Source of the DNA: Sphingobacterium griseoflavum
Lineage (GTDB): Bacteria; Bacteroidota; Bacteroidia; Sphingobacteriales; Sphingobacteriaceae
DNA: 64,000 bases
Reading direction: 5' to 3'
Assembly: GCF_014653155.1 (NCBI RefSeq)
Contig: NZ_BNAF01000012.1
Location: forward strand, 7,141 to 71,140
Every line of letters starts with the position of its first letter. The first letter of the stretch is position 1. The position numbers and the translations under genes are program-made. The notes under the pieces are model-generated. The model did no database searches and was not told where the DNA came from. It was given only the letters and a program-made list of their open reading frames with translations. Positions 55,301 to 64,000 of the stretch are shown piece after piece.

Positions 55301-55952
55301 TCTTTTGATATCCTGTATTCACGGACACGCTCACTTCTTCGAGATTGTCCACGGCAATTTGCAGGGTGATAATGCCTAATGAACGTGCAGCAATCACTTC
55401 TTTTTTCGTATATCCTGTATACGTGATCACCAACAGGTCATTTTCTTTCACATTGTCCAGCACAAAGTCTCCGGAGACGTTCGTCATGACCTTTCGGAGT
55501 GTACTCTTGACGGTTACGGTTGCCCCGGAAAGCGGCACCCCTGTAGCATCGACCACACGGCCTGCTACCGTAATGGAAGACGAAACGGGAAGCTGTACGG
55601 GCGGAACAACGGCCGACAAACTCAATTTCTTTCTGCTCACCACAACAAACCTATCCTCGACGACATAATCTAGCGGCTGATCTTCAAACACAGCCCGCAA
55701 TACATCGTTCAACTGCATGTTTTGGGCGTTTATAGAAATTGGCTTCGTCGTTTTTAGAACGTCGGTAGAGACGACGAAATCCACCCCTGCTTGTTCTTTG
55801 ATTCTTTCAAAAATATGTGACAAGGGAACATTTTTTGCTGAAATAGTTATTCTTTGAGCAAGGCTGGCGGCACTGACCTGCATCAAGGAAATAATAAATA
55901 GTACGGTGGTTAATCGCATAATGAATAATAGTTTCCTATAATTTTTATACAT
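52368..55952 (-). CDS. SusC/RagA TonB-dependent transporter with STN domain (second module)
   Basis: 1194 residues. Signal peptide, STN domain (about 33-110, ITISAKNVPLSHIFERIKEQ to VEDRFVVVSRKK), carboxypeptidase-like domain (about 125-200), plug (VSVNTGYQKIRPEHSTGAISQI, MIDPNEIASVTILKDAAAATVYGVRASNGVMVI) and a beta-barrel ending YTIGLFTNF. The STN domain again points to control through the FecR/ECF pair encoded upstream. Confidence 0.94.
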   Translation of the reverse strand: MYKNYRKLLFIMRLTTVLFIISLMQVSAASLAQRITISAKNVPLSHIFERIKEQAGVDFVVSTDVLKTTKPISINAQNMQLNDVLRAVFEDQPLDYVVEDRFVVVSRKKLSLSAVVPPVQLPVSSSITVAGRVVDATGVPLSGATVTVKSTLRKVMTNVSGDFVLDNVKENDLLVITYTGYTKKEVIAARSLGIITLQIAVDNLEEVSVSVNTGYQKIRPEHSTGAISQITTKEFESRISSDFLDGLVNRLPGLMINNDVTFNSTVPGQGQLSRPLFNIRGISTMSANQSPLIVVDGYPTELTLDMIDPNEIASVTILKDAAAATVYGVRASNGVMVIERKQASAGAPQFNFRTTWGITPEENYSRYRWDPNASAVNANYLRERQALNIAPSTWSTLFSPGAGNVRRSIPFYIQAQLAAGIISADQAENAFTELASYDNLSDYNRLFLRTALTQTHTLNASGGSPSALYYITANYTGNRHNTINNDDGRLLLTGRTTLKLSKKLNLELTTEFQNQNYRAAPVPGPSQFAGYERYVDVNGNPAAIVSQGYAPVYNDYIMSQGLLDQNYYPLSEVYNVNDKTQVLNYKTIANFTLDLGKGFNLLFGGVYETSRSEFRHLANEGSAEVNGWVNNYTVTQGTFKRNLPNGAFLRQQNSSSTGYTARGQLNYNRQINNHALNGIVGFEVRSVLDRGNLASYFGYNDQSLLQQPVDYASIFSGSAAVRGTLVTSNMLGSLESFFNQSYNEDRYVSAFSNLVYSYKNTYSLSGSVRIDQSNLFGTDPKYKYKPLWSLGAGWNMHREDFMDDITWVKLLKLRAAFGFNGNVAKLSLPRVIAAAQNNLSNTPTLSSLVLLSNANSGLRWETTENFNLGLDFNVFNNISGSFEYYTKKTTDVMGSSRVDPTLGAGSASLGAGLALVNFATIQNNGLELSIKADWISRNNFNWNMGVVVAKNNSKVLDVFRTGGYNPQALDVIGYVNGYPVGAMFSYNMIGLNNEGHPIIVDLDGTEYVVNTSTTGQPLTTAMSSETSGLVQYSGTTIPQINAGLSNRVDIGNFYVFAMVNYYGGFNVRVPRPTPSDNRPLPGAANYWREPGDEARTDIPNLTDLTATNPSWAYRYNSNYVVRGDYLTIGDITVSYRLNDAMFIKKAGFKNFEIKAQASNLYTLGFNRYNFSMATRSYAKSYVTPTYTIGLFTNF

Positions 55953-56086
55953 TTAGTAGTTAGTTTGGCCGACGTAAAGCGATGGTTTTGCTGCTACGGC
56001 AATACGTCGTATATTCGATTGATTAAGTTAGGTTAAACTGACAGCCAACTTCCGTTATTTAAGGAAATTCGCTTCACGATAGGTAG

Positions 56087-57241
56087 TTACTTTGACACTA
56101 TAATTTTCCTCCCTTCTATTTTAAAATGAACTTCTCCTGTTTTTTCCATCATTTTAAGCATTTGGCTGACATTCCTGTATCGGGAAATAGAGGCGTTGAG
56201 TTTCACCTCAGACAAATTATCGGTATAAACTACATCGACATCATACCATCTTTCAATCTGCTTCATGATAGCGGGTACGCTTTCATCCTCGAACCTAAAG
56301 TCCCCATTTTTCCAGGCTAGGGTCTGTTTGATGTTAGCACTTCTAACGGTCACTTTTCGGTTTGAAATAAGCACTTCTTGGCCAGGCTCCAATATTTTCG
56401 GAAGGTTTTGAGCCATCGTGCTGTACAACGGCTTGACACTTACTGACCCTTCCAACAGCGTAGTCTGCGCAACCGCATCGTCAGTATAATCGCTGACATT
56501 GAATCGTGTTCCCAAAACCTCGATTTCCTGGGTTCCGGTCTTGACCAAAAACGGGTGCTCCGTGTCTTTCGTGACCTCCAAATAGGCTTCGCCAGAAATT
56601 TCTATTCTCCGTTGTTTTGCCCCAGTAAAAGATGTGGGAAAGCGTACGGAAGAGGAAGCATTAAGCCAAATTTTTGTTTTATCGGATAAAATCAATTGAT
56701 ATTGTCCCCCACGTGGCGTCACAATAGTGTGCATAGGAATACTTGTCGTTCCGTAAGCCTGTTGAGAAGTAGCTGTCGCTATATCTGTCCCATCCGGATA
56801 TATAAGTTCATTTTTATCGACAACTACGGCATTTTTCTCACCGATTAGCGTAACCACTTCGCCTCCGGGCAGGGTGAGCGTTGCCTTGTTTTTTCCGGGA
56901 GCTATATCACTGCCATAATTGGCGCTCGCTGCTATTTCACCTGTTTGCGGCTGCAAGATACTGTGGTAAATCGCAACCCCTATCGTGATTACGAGTGCCG
57001 CTGCTACGGCAGAAATGGCATGAATTCGCCCCCATTTTCGCGCTGTACGATCGAAGCCCACGCGTTTCATAACGTTGAGACGCATCTTGGACTCCACACG
57101 TTGTAGCTCTTCTTCGGTCAATGAGATTCGGTTCGCCCTATTCCAGCTATCGTACCAGGTTTCAAGTTGGTTCAGTTCTTCTTTTGAGCACCGTCCGAGA
57201 CGATAGTTTTCTAAAATATGGTTGTCTTTTTTTCTGTTCAT
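56087..57241 (-). CDS. FecR-family anti-sigma regulator (second module)
   Basis: 384 residues. The N-terminal sigma-binding part is followed by a membrane helix (ISAVAAALVITIGVAIYHS) and the FecR periplasmic domain (TPRGGQYQLILSDKTKIWLNASS, ISGEAYLEVTKDTEHPFLV, EVLGTRFNVSDYTD). The end, FKIEGRKIIV, is typical of the part that contacts the STN domain. Confidence 0.92.
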   Translation of the reverse strand: MNRKKDNHILENYRLGRCSKEELNQLETWYDSWNRANRISLTEEELQRVESKMRLNVMKRVGFDRTARKWGRIHAISAVAAALVITIGVAIYHSILQPQTGEIAASANYGSDIAPGKNKATLTLPGGEVVTLIGEKNAVVVDKNELIYPDGTDIATATSQQAYGTTSIPMHTIVTPRGGQYQLILSDKTKIWLNASSSVRFPTSFTGAKQRRIEISGEAYLEVTKDTEHPFLVKTGTQEIEVLGTRFNVSDYTDDAVAQTTLLEGSVSVKPLYSTMAQNLPKILEPGQEVLISNRKVTVRSANIKQTLAWKNGDFRFEDESVPAIMKQIERWYDVDVVYTDNLSEVKLNASISRYRNVSQMLKMMEKTGEVHFKIEGRKIIVSK

Positions 57242-57317
57242 AAGGTAAAGTCAACATGGCCCCCATATTAACATAACAGCTTAGAACATTGGTTCGGGGA
57301 TATGGGAATGGAAAAAA

Positions 57318-57893
57318 TTAAAAAATAAATAGTTGGCTTAAAAGAATTCGCACGCCCACCTTAAAACGGAGCGTTCTAAGGGATTTTTTTATCTGATCAG
57401 CCACGGTATGCTCGGACAGACCCAGCTTAGCAGCAATTTCCTTATTACTGAGGTGTTTGAACCGACTTAGCATAAATATTTCCCGCATTCTCGGCGGCAG
57501 CGCTTTGATTTCTTCGTCAATAATTGCAGATAGTTGCTTCTCATAGAATATTTCCTCGGCGTTGGGATACACAGGTTCTGCATAGTGGCTAAGAGCAGCG
57601 GTATAGTCAGACACCACCTTGCCATGGCTTAGCATATTGAGGATGCGATTGCGCGTCATCGTGAACAAATATCCGGATAAGTTTATGTTTTTAACATGAA
57701 GACGCTTTTCCCATAGCACAACAAAGATATCTTGTACGACATCCTGCGCGGTATCCTCATCCCGAATTTTATTAAATACATGGCTATATAGCAGTTTGTT
57801 ATAGCGATTAAATATCTCCGTAAATGCAGACCTATCTTCTACTACAAGTAGCGCTATCAATTCGCCATCATCCTTAAGGTCATATCGAGCCAT
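57318..57893 (-). CDS. ECF sigma-70 factor of the second SusCD module
   Basis: 191 residues with region 2 (FNRYNKLLYSHVFNKIRDEDTAQDVVQDIFVVLW) and region 4 (LPPRMREIFMLSRFKHLSNKEIAAKLGLSEHTVADQIKKSLRTL). Standard length. It is 76 bp upstream of its fecR on the same strand. Confidence 0.93.
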   Translation of the reverse strand: MARYDLKDDGELIALLVVEDRSAFTEIFNRYNKLLYSHVFNKIRDEDTAQDVVQDIFVVLWEKRLHVKNINLSGYLFTMTRNRILNMLSHGKVVSDYTAALSHYAEPVYPNAEEIFYEKQLSAIIDEEIKALPPRMREIFMLSRFKHLSNKEIAAKLGLSEHTVADQIKKSLRTLRFKVGVRILLSQLFIF

Positions 57894-57924
57894 TTCTGCA
57901 ATCCATTACGTTGCTATTGATTTA

Positions 57925-57955
57925 GCAAGGTAGGTTTTTGCCAAAAGTAATCAAA
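57925..57955 (-). promoter_or_regulatory. Possible promoter of the second ECF gene
   Basis: On the minus strand TTTG (57955-57952), 19 bases, TACCTTG (57932-57926). The -7 lacks one T of the consensus. It lies about 32 bases from the start codon. Confidence 0.35.
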
Positions 57956-58130
57956 CAACGCTATTAATTTCAGGAAAATACATCAAAAACAGCAATATTT
58001 TTACAATAAAACAATTATTAATCGTGCTTATTCTAAATTCCTCAGAAAAAATTATATGGCCAGCACCTAAAGGTATGCAAAACGACAATGCAAAAGAATC
58101 TAGCTACACAAGATGAGGCCCAAATTTTGA

Positions 58131-59300
58131 TCAATCGCTTAGGTTCTTGTTTAAAGCCATCAACTCAAAGCACATTCTGCTATTATGGTAAGGACATTTC
58201 CAAAATCCTGCCTTGTCTTCTTTCCGATTTACTATCCCGTTAGGCCATACGCTCCAATACCATTCACCACTCTTATAGTCTATCAATTTTTCTTGCGTAA
58301 ATTTCCACAAACCTTGTGCGATTGCACCATAAGAGCGTTCAGGATGCAAGAGGTCTAGGTGGCTGAAACCTACGATAGCTTCTGCCTGCACCCACCAATG
58401 ACATTCTTCATCGCGATGCCCATCCTTGAATTCATAAGCTATCGCGCCATTTGCCATCACCCCTTCGAGCGAAGCTTCGCCAATAGCTTGAACGATCGGT
58501 TTAAGATCCGTAAGCAGGTCTGCATCGCTTACTAATACAGCGGCCTCCCAAAGCAGCCAAGCTGCTTCGATATCGTGTCCATAGGAGATTGTATTCCCTA
58601 CCACATTCCACGTCTTATCAAAAAACAGAGCCAAATGGCCGGTCTTCGGTATAAAGATTTTTTTTACGAAAATATCTATAAGGTTCTTTTGTGCAGCCAA
58701 GAGCTTATCATCCTTCCAAATGCGCAATAAATTGGAATAAGGCTCTAAAATATGCAAATGCGTGTTCATGGTTTTAACCTGATTTTCATCTTTCTCGCTC
58801 AAGCGCATATCCCCAATCGGTGACCAATCCCTCGAGAAGGCTTCCCAGTAACCATCCCCTTCTCTATCAAATGTCTTTTCGATGCACCAAAACATCTCTT
58901 TGGACAGTTGAAGAGATTCTGCGATCCCTGTTGCTCTGTAAAATTCAGAGAAACCGTACAACACAAAACCCAGTGCGTACGTTTGCTTTTTTGTATTCAC
59001 AGGATTGCCCCGGTAATCGAGCTCCCAAAAGACACCGCCAAATTCCTTATCTAAAAAGTAGTCTTTGATATACCCATATGCTCTTTTGGCTAACTGAAGA
59101 TAACGATCCTGCTTCAATATTCTGTAAGCTGCCGAGAATGTCCAAAGTATGCGGGCGTGCATGACCACCCCTTTATTTGAATCACGCACCAACGTGCCAT
59201 TCCCGTCTATCCGACCATAGAAGCCTCCAAACTCTCTGTCAACCATCTTTTCGCTCCAAAAGCGCAATATATTACCCTCAAGAATATCTTTAAAATCCAT
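58131..59300 (-). CDS. Cellobiose 2-epimerase / AGE-family epimerase
   Basis: 389 residues with the AGE-family (alpha/alpha)6-barrel pattern. SYGHDIEAAWLLWEA and ECHWWVQAEAIVGF contain the two catalytic His residues, and GYWEAFSRDW is near the middle. In mannan operons this enzyme turns mannobiose into mannosyl-glucose, the substrate of the GH130 enzyme encoded two genes upstream. That context favours cellobiose/mannobiose 2-epimerase (EC 5.1.3.11) over N-acylglucosamine epimerase. Confidence 0.88.
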   Translation of the reverse strand: MDFKDILEGNILRFWSEKMVDREFGGFYGRIDGNGTLVRDSNKGVVMHARILWTFSAAYRILKQDRYLQLAKRAYGYIKDYFLDKEFGGVFWELDYRGNPVNTKKQTYALGFVLYGFSEFYRATGIAESLQLSKEMFWCIEKTFDREGDGYWEAFSRDWSPIGDMRLSEKDENQVKTMNTHLHILEPYSNLLRIWKDDKLLAAQKNLIDIFVKKIFIPKTGHLALFFDKTWNVVGNTISYGHDIEAAWLLWEAAVLVSDADLLTDLKPIVQAIGEASLEGVMANGAIAYEFKDGHRDEECHWWVQAEAIVGFSHLDLLHPERSYGAIAQGLWKFTQEKLIDYKSGEWYWSVWPNGIVNRKEDKAGFWKCPYHNSRMCFELMALNKNLSD

Positions 59301-59340
59301 TTTTTTTAACTAACTTTTCTGGTCTGAACGATTTGCTACA

Positions 59341-60750
59341 TTATCTATCCCGTGTACCGCGCTTACGCGCCAATTCCGACGTTACTGTTTCCATTCGTTT
59401 TTCATCTAGCGGATAAAAAAAGATAAAAATAACAGAAAGAACGGTTCCGATTGCTGGAAAAAAACTGAGAAACATCCGAATGCCATTCAACGTTTCGACG
59501 GTTTGCTGTTGGTTTGCCTGAAAACCAAAATAGCCCAGTAACCATCCCGTTAATGCGGTACCAAATGCCCAGCCAAGTTTTTGGCTCATTGAAGATGAAC
59601 TAAAAATTAGACCCGTTGCTCTATTTCCTGTGCGTAGCTCCGAATAGTCTGCGCAATCAGCGTACATTGACCACAGTAGAGGAAAAATGCTTCCGGCGCA
59701 GATGCTGATCAGCATCTGCAAGGTAAACATGAGCATCAGATCTCCTTTACTCAACCAATAAAACAATATACTTCCAACCGTGGCGGCACCCATTGCACCC
59801 ATATATGTATTTTTTTTCCCTATCCGATTACTCAGTGGCGCAGCTAATACTACACCTACAATATTTGCAGCCTGTCCGAGTGCAAGATAAAGTCCACTGC
59901 GCATAAACGGAATATGGAAGAACACAATCCGATCCAAGTCCTGCTCCTGCACATAGTATTTAAAATAATATAGAGCAGCACCGTCGCGAATGGAGTTAAA
60001 AACCAGCGCTGCAACTCCAGCACCCAAAAGTATCCACCAAGGCCGGTTTTTTAACAGGTCGCCCATGTCCTCCTTAAGTGTGGATCGGTGCTGTCCATCT
60101 TCTACCACGCGTTCATTCGTCCAATAGAAACATAGGAGAAAAAGTATGGTGGAGAACGTAGCAATTAATAGAGCCGCATAAAACCATCCGCGCTGCAGGG
60201 AAAGCAAGTCACTTGCATGGTTACTAAAGATCGCAATGAGCGGATTGAATAAGAGCAAAGTAACAAAACTTCCGATGTAGGCAAAAGTCATACGAAATGT
60301 AGCCAACACGTTTCTTACTTTAGGCAGGGGGCTTATGACACCCAACAGTGATGCGTAGGGCACGTTGATGGCAGAATATACCATCATCATGAGCGAGTAG
60401 GTTAAATAAGCATAGAAAATTTTGCCCGTAGGTGAAACATCTGGCGTAAAAAAAGTTAAGGCTCCAATTGCACCAAATGGGACCGCAATATACAAGATAA
60501 ATGGTCGAAACTTACCCCACCTGCTCCTCGTACGATCGGCCAGCACACCCACAACGGGATCAAATAACGAGTCCCAAACGCGGGTCACAAGAAACATGGT
60601 TCCCACAGCCTTGGCCTCCATGCCGAAAATGTCGGTATAGAAAAACATGAGGTACATGCCGAAAAGTTTCCAGAACATGGAAGATGCAGCATCCCCCAGT
60701 CCGTAGCCTATTTTCTCGCGTAAAGATATATTGTCGGTTTTATGTTTCAT
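59341..60750 (-). CDS. GPH-family sugar:cation symporter (mannobiose candidate)
   Basis: 469 residues, twelve membrane helices. The N-terminus REKIGYGLGDAASSMFWKLFGMYLMFFYTDIFG and RVWDSLFDPVVGVLADRTRSRWGKFRPFI are signatures of the glycoside-pentoside-hexuronide family. It sits between the GH130 and epimerase genes, so mannobiose or short manno-oligosaccharides are the likely cargo across the inner membrane. Confidence 0.9.
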   Translation of the reverse strand: MKHKTDNISLREKIGYGLGDAASSMFWKLFGMYLMFFYTDIFGMEAKAVGTMFLVTRVWDSLFDPVVGVLADRTRSRWGKFRPFILYIAVPFGAIGALTFFTPDVSPTGKIFYAYLTYSLMMMVYSAINVPYASLLGVISPLPKVRNVLATFRMTFAYIGSFVTLLLFNPLIAIFSNHASDLLSLQRGWFYAALLIATFSTILFLLCFYWTNERVVEDGQHRSTLKEDMGDLLKNRPWWILLGAGVAALVFNSIRDGAALYYFKYYVQEQDLDRIVFFHIPFMRSGLYLALGQAANIVGVVLAAPLSNRIGKKNTYMGAMGAATVGSILFYWLSKGDLMLMFTLQMLISICAGSIFPLLWSMYADCADYSELRTGNRATGLIFSSSSMSQKLGWAFGTALTGWLLGYFGFQANQQQTVETLNGIRMFLSFFPAIGTVLSVIFIFFYPLDEKRMETVTSELARKRGTRDR

Positions 60751-60774
60751 AAATAGGTTTAAATGAAACCAAAA

Positions 60775-61944
60775 TTAGCGATTTATATTTCTAGAAACTA
60801 TATCCAATAATACCTCGACAGAGCGAGAGGATCGCATACCATCTGGAGCGGTATGAAAGCAGTAATCCAATAGTCGATCTATCGAAGATACGGCAACATG
60901 CATCCGTGTGTCACTGGAGGCATAATATATGAAAACCGTCCCATCTTCATCTGCTATCCAACCATTTGAAAAGAGCACATTAGAAACATCTCCCACCCTT
61001 TCATCGTCAATTGGCGCCATAAAATGCCCGGCTGGCTCAGCAATCAACTTATCAGGAGAGTTTAAATCGGTCACAAATAGATAGAGGACATATCTAAGCC
61101 CTGCTGCACACATCCGCACACCATGCGCGAGGTGCAACCATCCCCTATCCGTTTTCAAAGGTGCTGGCCCCTGCCCATTTTTAAGTTCCTTAATGGTATG
61201 GTAGTAACGGTGATTTATGATTTTTTCCTCTTCTATTATCGCATGTTCCATGCTATCGACCAATCCCCATCCTATACCGCCACCTTTACCCGCATCAATG
61301 AAACTGTCCTGCGGCCGCGTATACAATGCATACTTGCCCTTTACAAATTCTGGATGTAGCACAACATTCCTTTGTTGACTTTTTGATTGTAAGTCTGCCA
61401 ACCGCTCCCAAGTCAGCAGATCTTTGCTTCGCACAATACCTGCAGCAGCAACAGCAGACGATAAGTCGCCCGCCGCCGCATTTGGATCATGGCGCTCCGT
61501 GCAAAAAACACCATAAATCCAGCCATCTTCATGCTGTGTTAACCGCATATCATAGATATTAGTATCCGGATTCTCGGTTTCGGGAATAATAACAGGGGTG
61601 TCCCAAAACTCAAAACCATCGATACCGTTATCGCTTTGTGCAATCGCAAAAAATGACTTACGATCATTTCCTTCTACGCGCACCATCATCAGATATTTGC
61701 CCTGCCACTTGATCGCCCCGGCATTAAACGTACCGTTAATACCGAAACGTTCCATGAGAAAAGGATTACGATCTTGGTTAAAGTCATACCGCCATTCCAA
61801 AGGTGTATGGTCAGCCGTTAGCACAGGGTAGCGGTAACGCTCGTACACCCCATTCCCGGGTAACATAGGTGAATTTTTACGATCTATTAGTTTTTGGTGC
61901 GCTGTTTCCAATGAGTCGCGGCGGCTTTCAAAAGTTTTATTCAT
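60775..61944 (-). CDS. GH130 mannosylglucose phosphorylase
   Basis: 389 residues. GH130 signatures: [56 protein letters not shown] with the catalytic Asp, and the phosphate-binding Arg/His residues near [19 protein letters not shown]. The fit is best with subfamily 1, 4-O-beta-D-mannosyl-D-glucose phosphorylase (EC 2.4.1.281), which yields mannose-1-phosphate and glucose. The partner epimerase in the operon supports this. Confidence 0.88.
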   Translation of the reverse strand: MNKTFESRRDSLETAHQKLIDRKNSPMLPGNGVYERYRYPVLTADHTPLEWRYDFNQDRNPFLMERFGINGTFNAGAIKWQGKYLMMVRVEGNDRKSFFAIAQSDNGIDGFEFWDTPVIIPETENPDTNIYDMRLTQHEDGWIYGVFCTERHDPNAAAGDLSSAVAAAGIVRSKDLLTWERLADLQSKSQQRNVVLHPEFVKGKYALYTRPQDSFIDAGKGGGIGWGLVDSMEHAIIEEEKIINHRYYHTIKELKNGQGPAPLKTDRGWLHLAHGVRMCAAGLRYVLYLFVTDLNSPDKLIAEPAGHFMAPIDDERVGDVSNVLFSNGWIADEDGTVFIYYASSDTRMHVAVSSIDRLLDYCFHTAPDGMRSSRSVEVLLDIVSRNINR

Positions 61945-62153
61945 TTTGCCAATTATCTTGTTTTCAGTTTTTGTTACTTAGGTTATGCTTTATCAAATGG
62001 TCTATGTTCTCACACAAAATTACGCGAAGACTAAGTGCAGCACTAATACTATTTTAACTGTTATTGGTGCAATTCCAACAAAATAGCCCTATCAATATTC
62101 AAATAACATCTTTTGTACTTGTACTATTTTAGCAGCTGCGGTAACGTTATCGT

Positions 62154-62192
62154 AGCAAAAAAAAGAAAAAGGAGTAGCCTATACTACCCCTT
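62154..62192 (-). terminator. Terminator after the GH5 gene
   Basis: On the minus strand AAGGGGTAG (62192-62184) pairs with CTACTCCTT (62177-62169, one mismatch), followed by TTTCTTTTTTTT. It separates the GH5 gene from the GH130 gene and may set different levels within the locus. Confidence 0.8.
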
Positions 62193-62230
62193 GCACGATC
62201 ACTAGACGCTATCGGTCGATACCAGATATG

Positions 62231-63430
62231 CTACGGATACACCAAACTTGGATAGTGATAATGGAAGTCATTTGTAGCGACCTTAATTGCATCAAAATTT
62301 CCGTAGTTATCGTTCTCCCAAGGATTTTTCCAAGCGCAGACGCCTGCGTAGCCGTTCCAGTAGCTCTGTTTGTAATAATTGGCCAAGGTTATGTTCCAAT
62401 TTCCGGCATTATTGTAGCTGGATGCATTGATATTGTAACCAGGTGTTTCGCCTATCAGTACAGGTCTATCACCGTTGTCCAGCCAATAACCCACGGTGGT
62501 GGTGAAAGGTGCTCCAGAAGATTGCCACTGGTACCAATGCGGCGAATAAAAGTCAAGGTAGGCATGGGTATTATTATATTGCATCTGCAATTTTGCAGGG
62601 CTATAGTTATTCCCCCCATGAGGATCCCATGATGCATAGCGATCGCTGTTAAATATAATCCACATGGCTCCAACCGTTACGGGCTTAATGGAAAACTCAT
62701 TAATCTTCGCCGCGCACCAAGCAACAAAACGCACCACGTTGTTTTTCTGCAGATATCCGCAATCCGCATCCCTCCACATATGTTCAGGCTCGTTACAGAT
62801 GTCGTAGCCCATTATCGTTGGTTCATGCTCGTACCGTTGCAGAAATGGAACAAGAAAATACTCCGTGTACCACTGCGTTTTATTGACATCATTTATGATC
62901 TGCCGATATTGATTGTGTTTGCTACTGGAATTTTTCACCATATCGAACGACCAGAAAGTGACTAAGAGATATACCCCCTTAGATTTCGCAATTTGCACCA
63001 ATTGATCCATATCAGACCAAAATTGCACGGTGGCCCCCGTCACGAGTCCATCTCCATTTAATGACGGGCTATGGCTACCTGAGCCATGAATCCATATACG
63101 GGCAAGGTTTATTTTATTATCCTTGTATCGTTGGAATTCCGCATTCCACCAATTGTAATCAAAATTACGGCCGAGATAATCCAGCGTATAGTCATTTTGT
63201 TTTTGCCACGCGGTATTCACGCCATTAAAAAAAATCTGCTTAGATCCAAGGTAAAACTTGTTACCCGAAATCGTAACGGCCTGCGTAATGGATGTGGGCG
63301 CTACGCCTGCCTGGGCTGGCATAGCAGCCTGTAGTGCCGTGTTTCTGTCGATATCTTGGAAATCGATGCGTTGACAACTGGACACCATGAGAAGCAGGTA
63401 GAGATAGCATAATGCGTTAAGATTTTTCAT
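62231..63430 (-). CDS. GH5-like beta-mannanase, lipoprotein
   Basis: 399 residues with lipobox LLMVSSC (Cys19), so probably surface or periplasm anchored. The TIM-barrel GH5/clan A features are ARIWIHGSGSH (strand 3), GYDICNEPEHMW with acid-base Glu214, SPHWYQWQ, and RPVLIGETPGYN with nucleophile Glu328. The neighbours GH26, GH130 and epimerase point to beta-1,4-mannan, although the subfamily cannot be set by eye. Confidence 0.82.
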   Translation of the reverse strand: MKNLNALCYLYLLLMVSSCQRIDFQDIDRNTALQAAMPAQAGVAPTSITQAVTISGNKFYLGSKQIFFNGVNTAWQKQNDYTLDYLGRNFDYNWWNAEFQRYKDNKINLARIWIHGSGSHSPSLNGDGLVTGATVQFWSDMDQLVQIAKSKGVYLLVTFWSFDMVKNSSSKHNQYRQIINDVNKTQWYTEYFLVPFLQRYEHEPTIMGYDICNEPEHMWRDADCGYLQKNNVVRFVAWCAAKINEFSIKPVTVGAMWIIFNSDRYASWDPHGGNNYSPAKLQMQYNNTHAYLDFYSPHWYQWQSSGAPFTTTVGYWLDNGDRPVLIGETPGYNINASSYNNAGNWNITLANYYKQSYWNGYAGVCAWKNPWENDNYGNFDAIKVATNDFHYHYPSLVYP

Positions 63431-63539
63431 AAGTATTTATTTTTGGTTAAACGAAGATAATAACAGCAGTTACGATCTGGGTAATACTATTTTATCCACA
63501 ACCAATACAAATAACTCATTTACAATATTTTAAACTGAA

Positions 63540-64000
63540 TTACTCTTCAAGCATCACTACGCATTCAGCGCCATAAACATCTTTTACCACGTCAACGCTA
63601 TTTTTTTCAAAGACGAGCTCGGACCATCCCATGAAAAATATCCAGTCCGGTTGATCCTCGAAGGTGTCAACCGACGGGAGCACTTGACACTCACCTATTC
63701 CCATCGGCTTGCCCTTTGCAACGCGTTTAATAGATTCATACTTACGTTTCGAAAACCCCGATTGGTCATCGTAGACATCTAAACTAACAATATCCCAGTA
63801 TGCATCACCAGGATTGTACACTTCGACATCTCTGTCAAGTGTCGAAAAATCCTGCACATTCCACACCCAAATCAAATTATCCAGGCCTTTTTTGTGCACA
63901 AAATAGTCGTGCAAGTATCGATAAAGCTTCGCGGTTCCATACGCTCCAGGACGTCCTCCCCACCAAAACTTTTCTTGGTTCATCTCGTGAAAGGGTCTAA
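63540..64000 (-). CDS. GH26 beta-mannanase, C-terminal part (gene runs off the right edge)
   Basis: The last 150 or so residues of a GH26 enzyme. The frame reads through to the window end with RPFHEMNQEKFWWGG (acid-base Glu in HEMN) and continues to LYRYLHDYFVHKKGLDNLIWVWN and GKPMGIGECQVLP (nucleophile Glu). Endo-acting mannanases of this family start mannan breakdown; some release mannobiose from chain ends. It is the first gene seen of the mannan operon, 109 bp upstream of the GH5 gene. The start lies outside the window. Confidence 0.88.
   Translation of the reverse strand, partial: RPFHEMNQEKFWWGGRPGAYGTAKLYRYLHDYFVHKKGLDNLIWVWNVQDFSTLDRDVEVYNPGDAYWDIVSLDVYDDQSGFSKRKYESIKRVAKGKPMGIGECQVLPSVDTFEDQPDWIFFMGWSELVFEKNSVDVVKDVYGAECVVMLEE

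Noticed and set aside
1..64000. tRNA, rRNA, IS elements, prophage genes
   Set aside because: I looked for cloverleaf-like segments, transposase motifs and phage structural genes and found none I could support.

Overview
The window is a stretch of a Bacteroidota chromosome, most likely a Sphingobacteriaceae member (Sphingobacterium, Olivibacter or a relative). Three things point there: SusC/SusD pairs with FecR and ECF sigma genes, TlpA-type thioredoxins with DUF4369-like N-termini, and promoters of the TTG / TAnnTTTG type. There are about 50 genes. I see no rRNA, tRNA, insertion sequence or canonical CRISPR array.

The most interesting part is 0.5-4.3 kb. Two adjacent minus-strand genes encode an unusual ECF-like sigma factor with a second C-terminal helix-turn-helix (2442-3254) and a miniature Cas12f/TnpB-like protein (1336-2430). 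The Cas12f-like protein has lost the RuvC-II glutamate and ends before the zinc finger and RuvC-III, so it should be nuclease-dead. Upstream of the sigma gene, on the same strand, two copies of a roughly 48-base structured element lie at 3735-3781 and 4033-4080. Their G-U wobble pattern, stem order and a possible loop-to-3'-end pseudoknot resemble Cas12f guide-RNA scaffolds, and each is followed by unrelated sequence that could be a guide. I read this as a guide RNA, sigma and dCas12f cassette for RNA-guided transcription. An XRE-family regulator (757-1218) has a duplicated promoter region and a decayed second copy at 4252-4345, and both copies sit back to back with the guide-like elements.

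Region by region: 4.4-6.5 kb holds an AlkD-like repair protein, a CsbD-like stress protein and a DedA membrane protein. 6.7-14.9 kb is a heavy-metal efflux operon with a P-type ATPase, a His-rich adaptor, a CzcA-type RND pump fused to its outer-membrane channel, and a Cys/His-rich small protein. 15-19.8 kb has a MocR-type regulator divergent from a cupin and a DapA-family aldolase, then a glutaredoxin-like protein, an SDR and a guanine deaminase. 19.9-30.2 kb is a complete sigma-FecR-SusC-SusD-lipoprotein-thioredoxin module. 30.5-33 kb has unknown proteins and a superfamily II helicase. 33.2-39.5 kb is a light-sensing cluster: two LOV-domain histidine kinases with textbook photocycle residues, a receiver protein and a bacteriophytochrome kinase. 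39.6-42.5 kb has a GH29 alpha-L-fucosidase and an AraC regulator. 42.6-45.1 kb is an arsenic operon (arsR, DUF6428, arsenate-reductase-like, ACR3) with two matching operator-like sites. A PAS histidine kinase follows. 47.7-57.9 kb is a second sigma-FecR-SusC-SusD module with two thioredoxins. 58.1-64 kb is a beta-mannan utilisation operon: GH26, GH5, GH130 mannosylglucose phosphorylase, GPH transporter and cellobiose 2-epimerase. It runs off the right edge.

All functions are inferred from sequence motifs read by eye. No database search or folding program was run.
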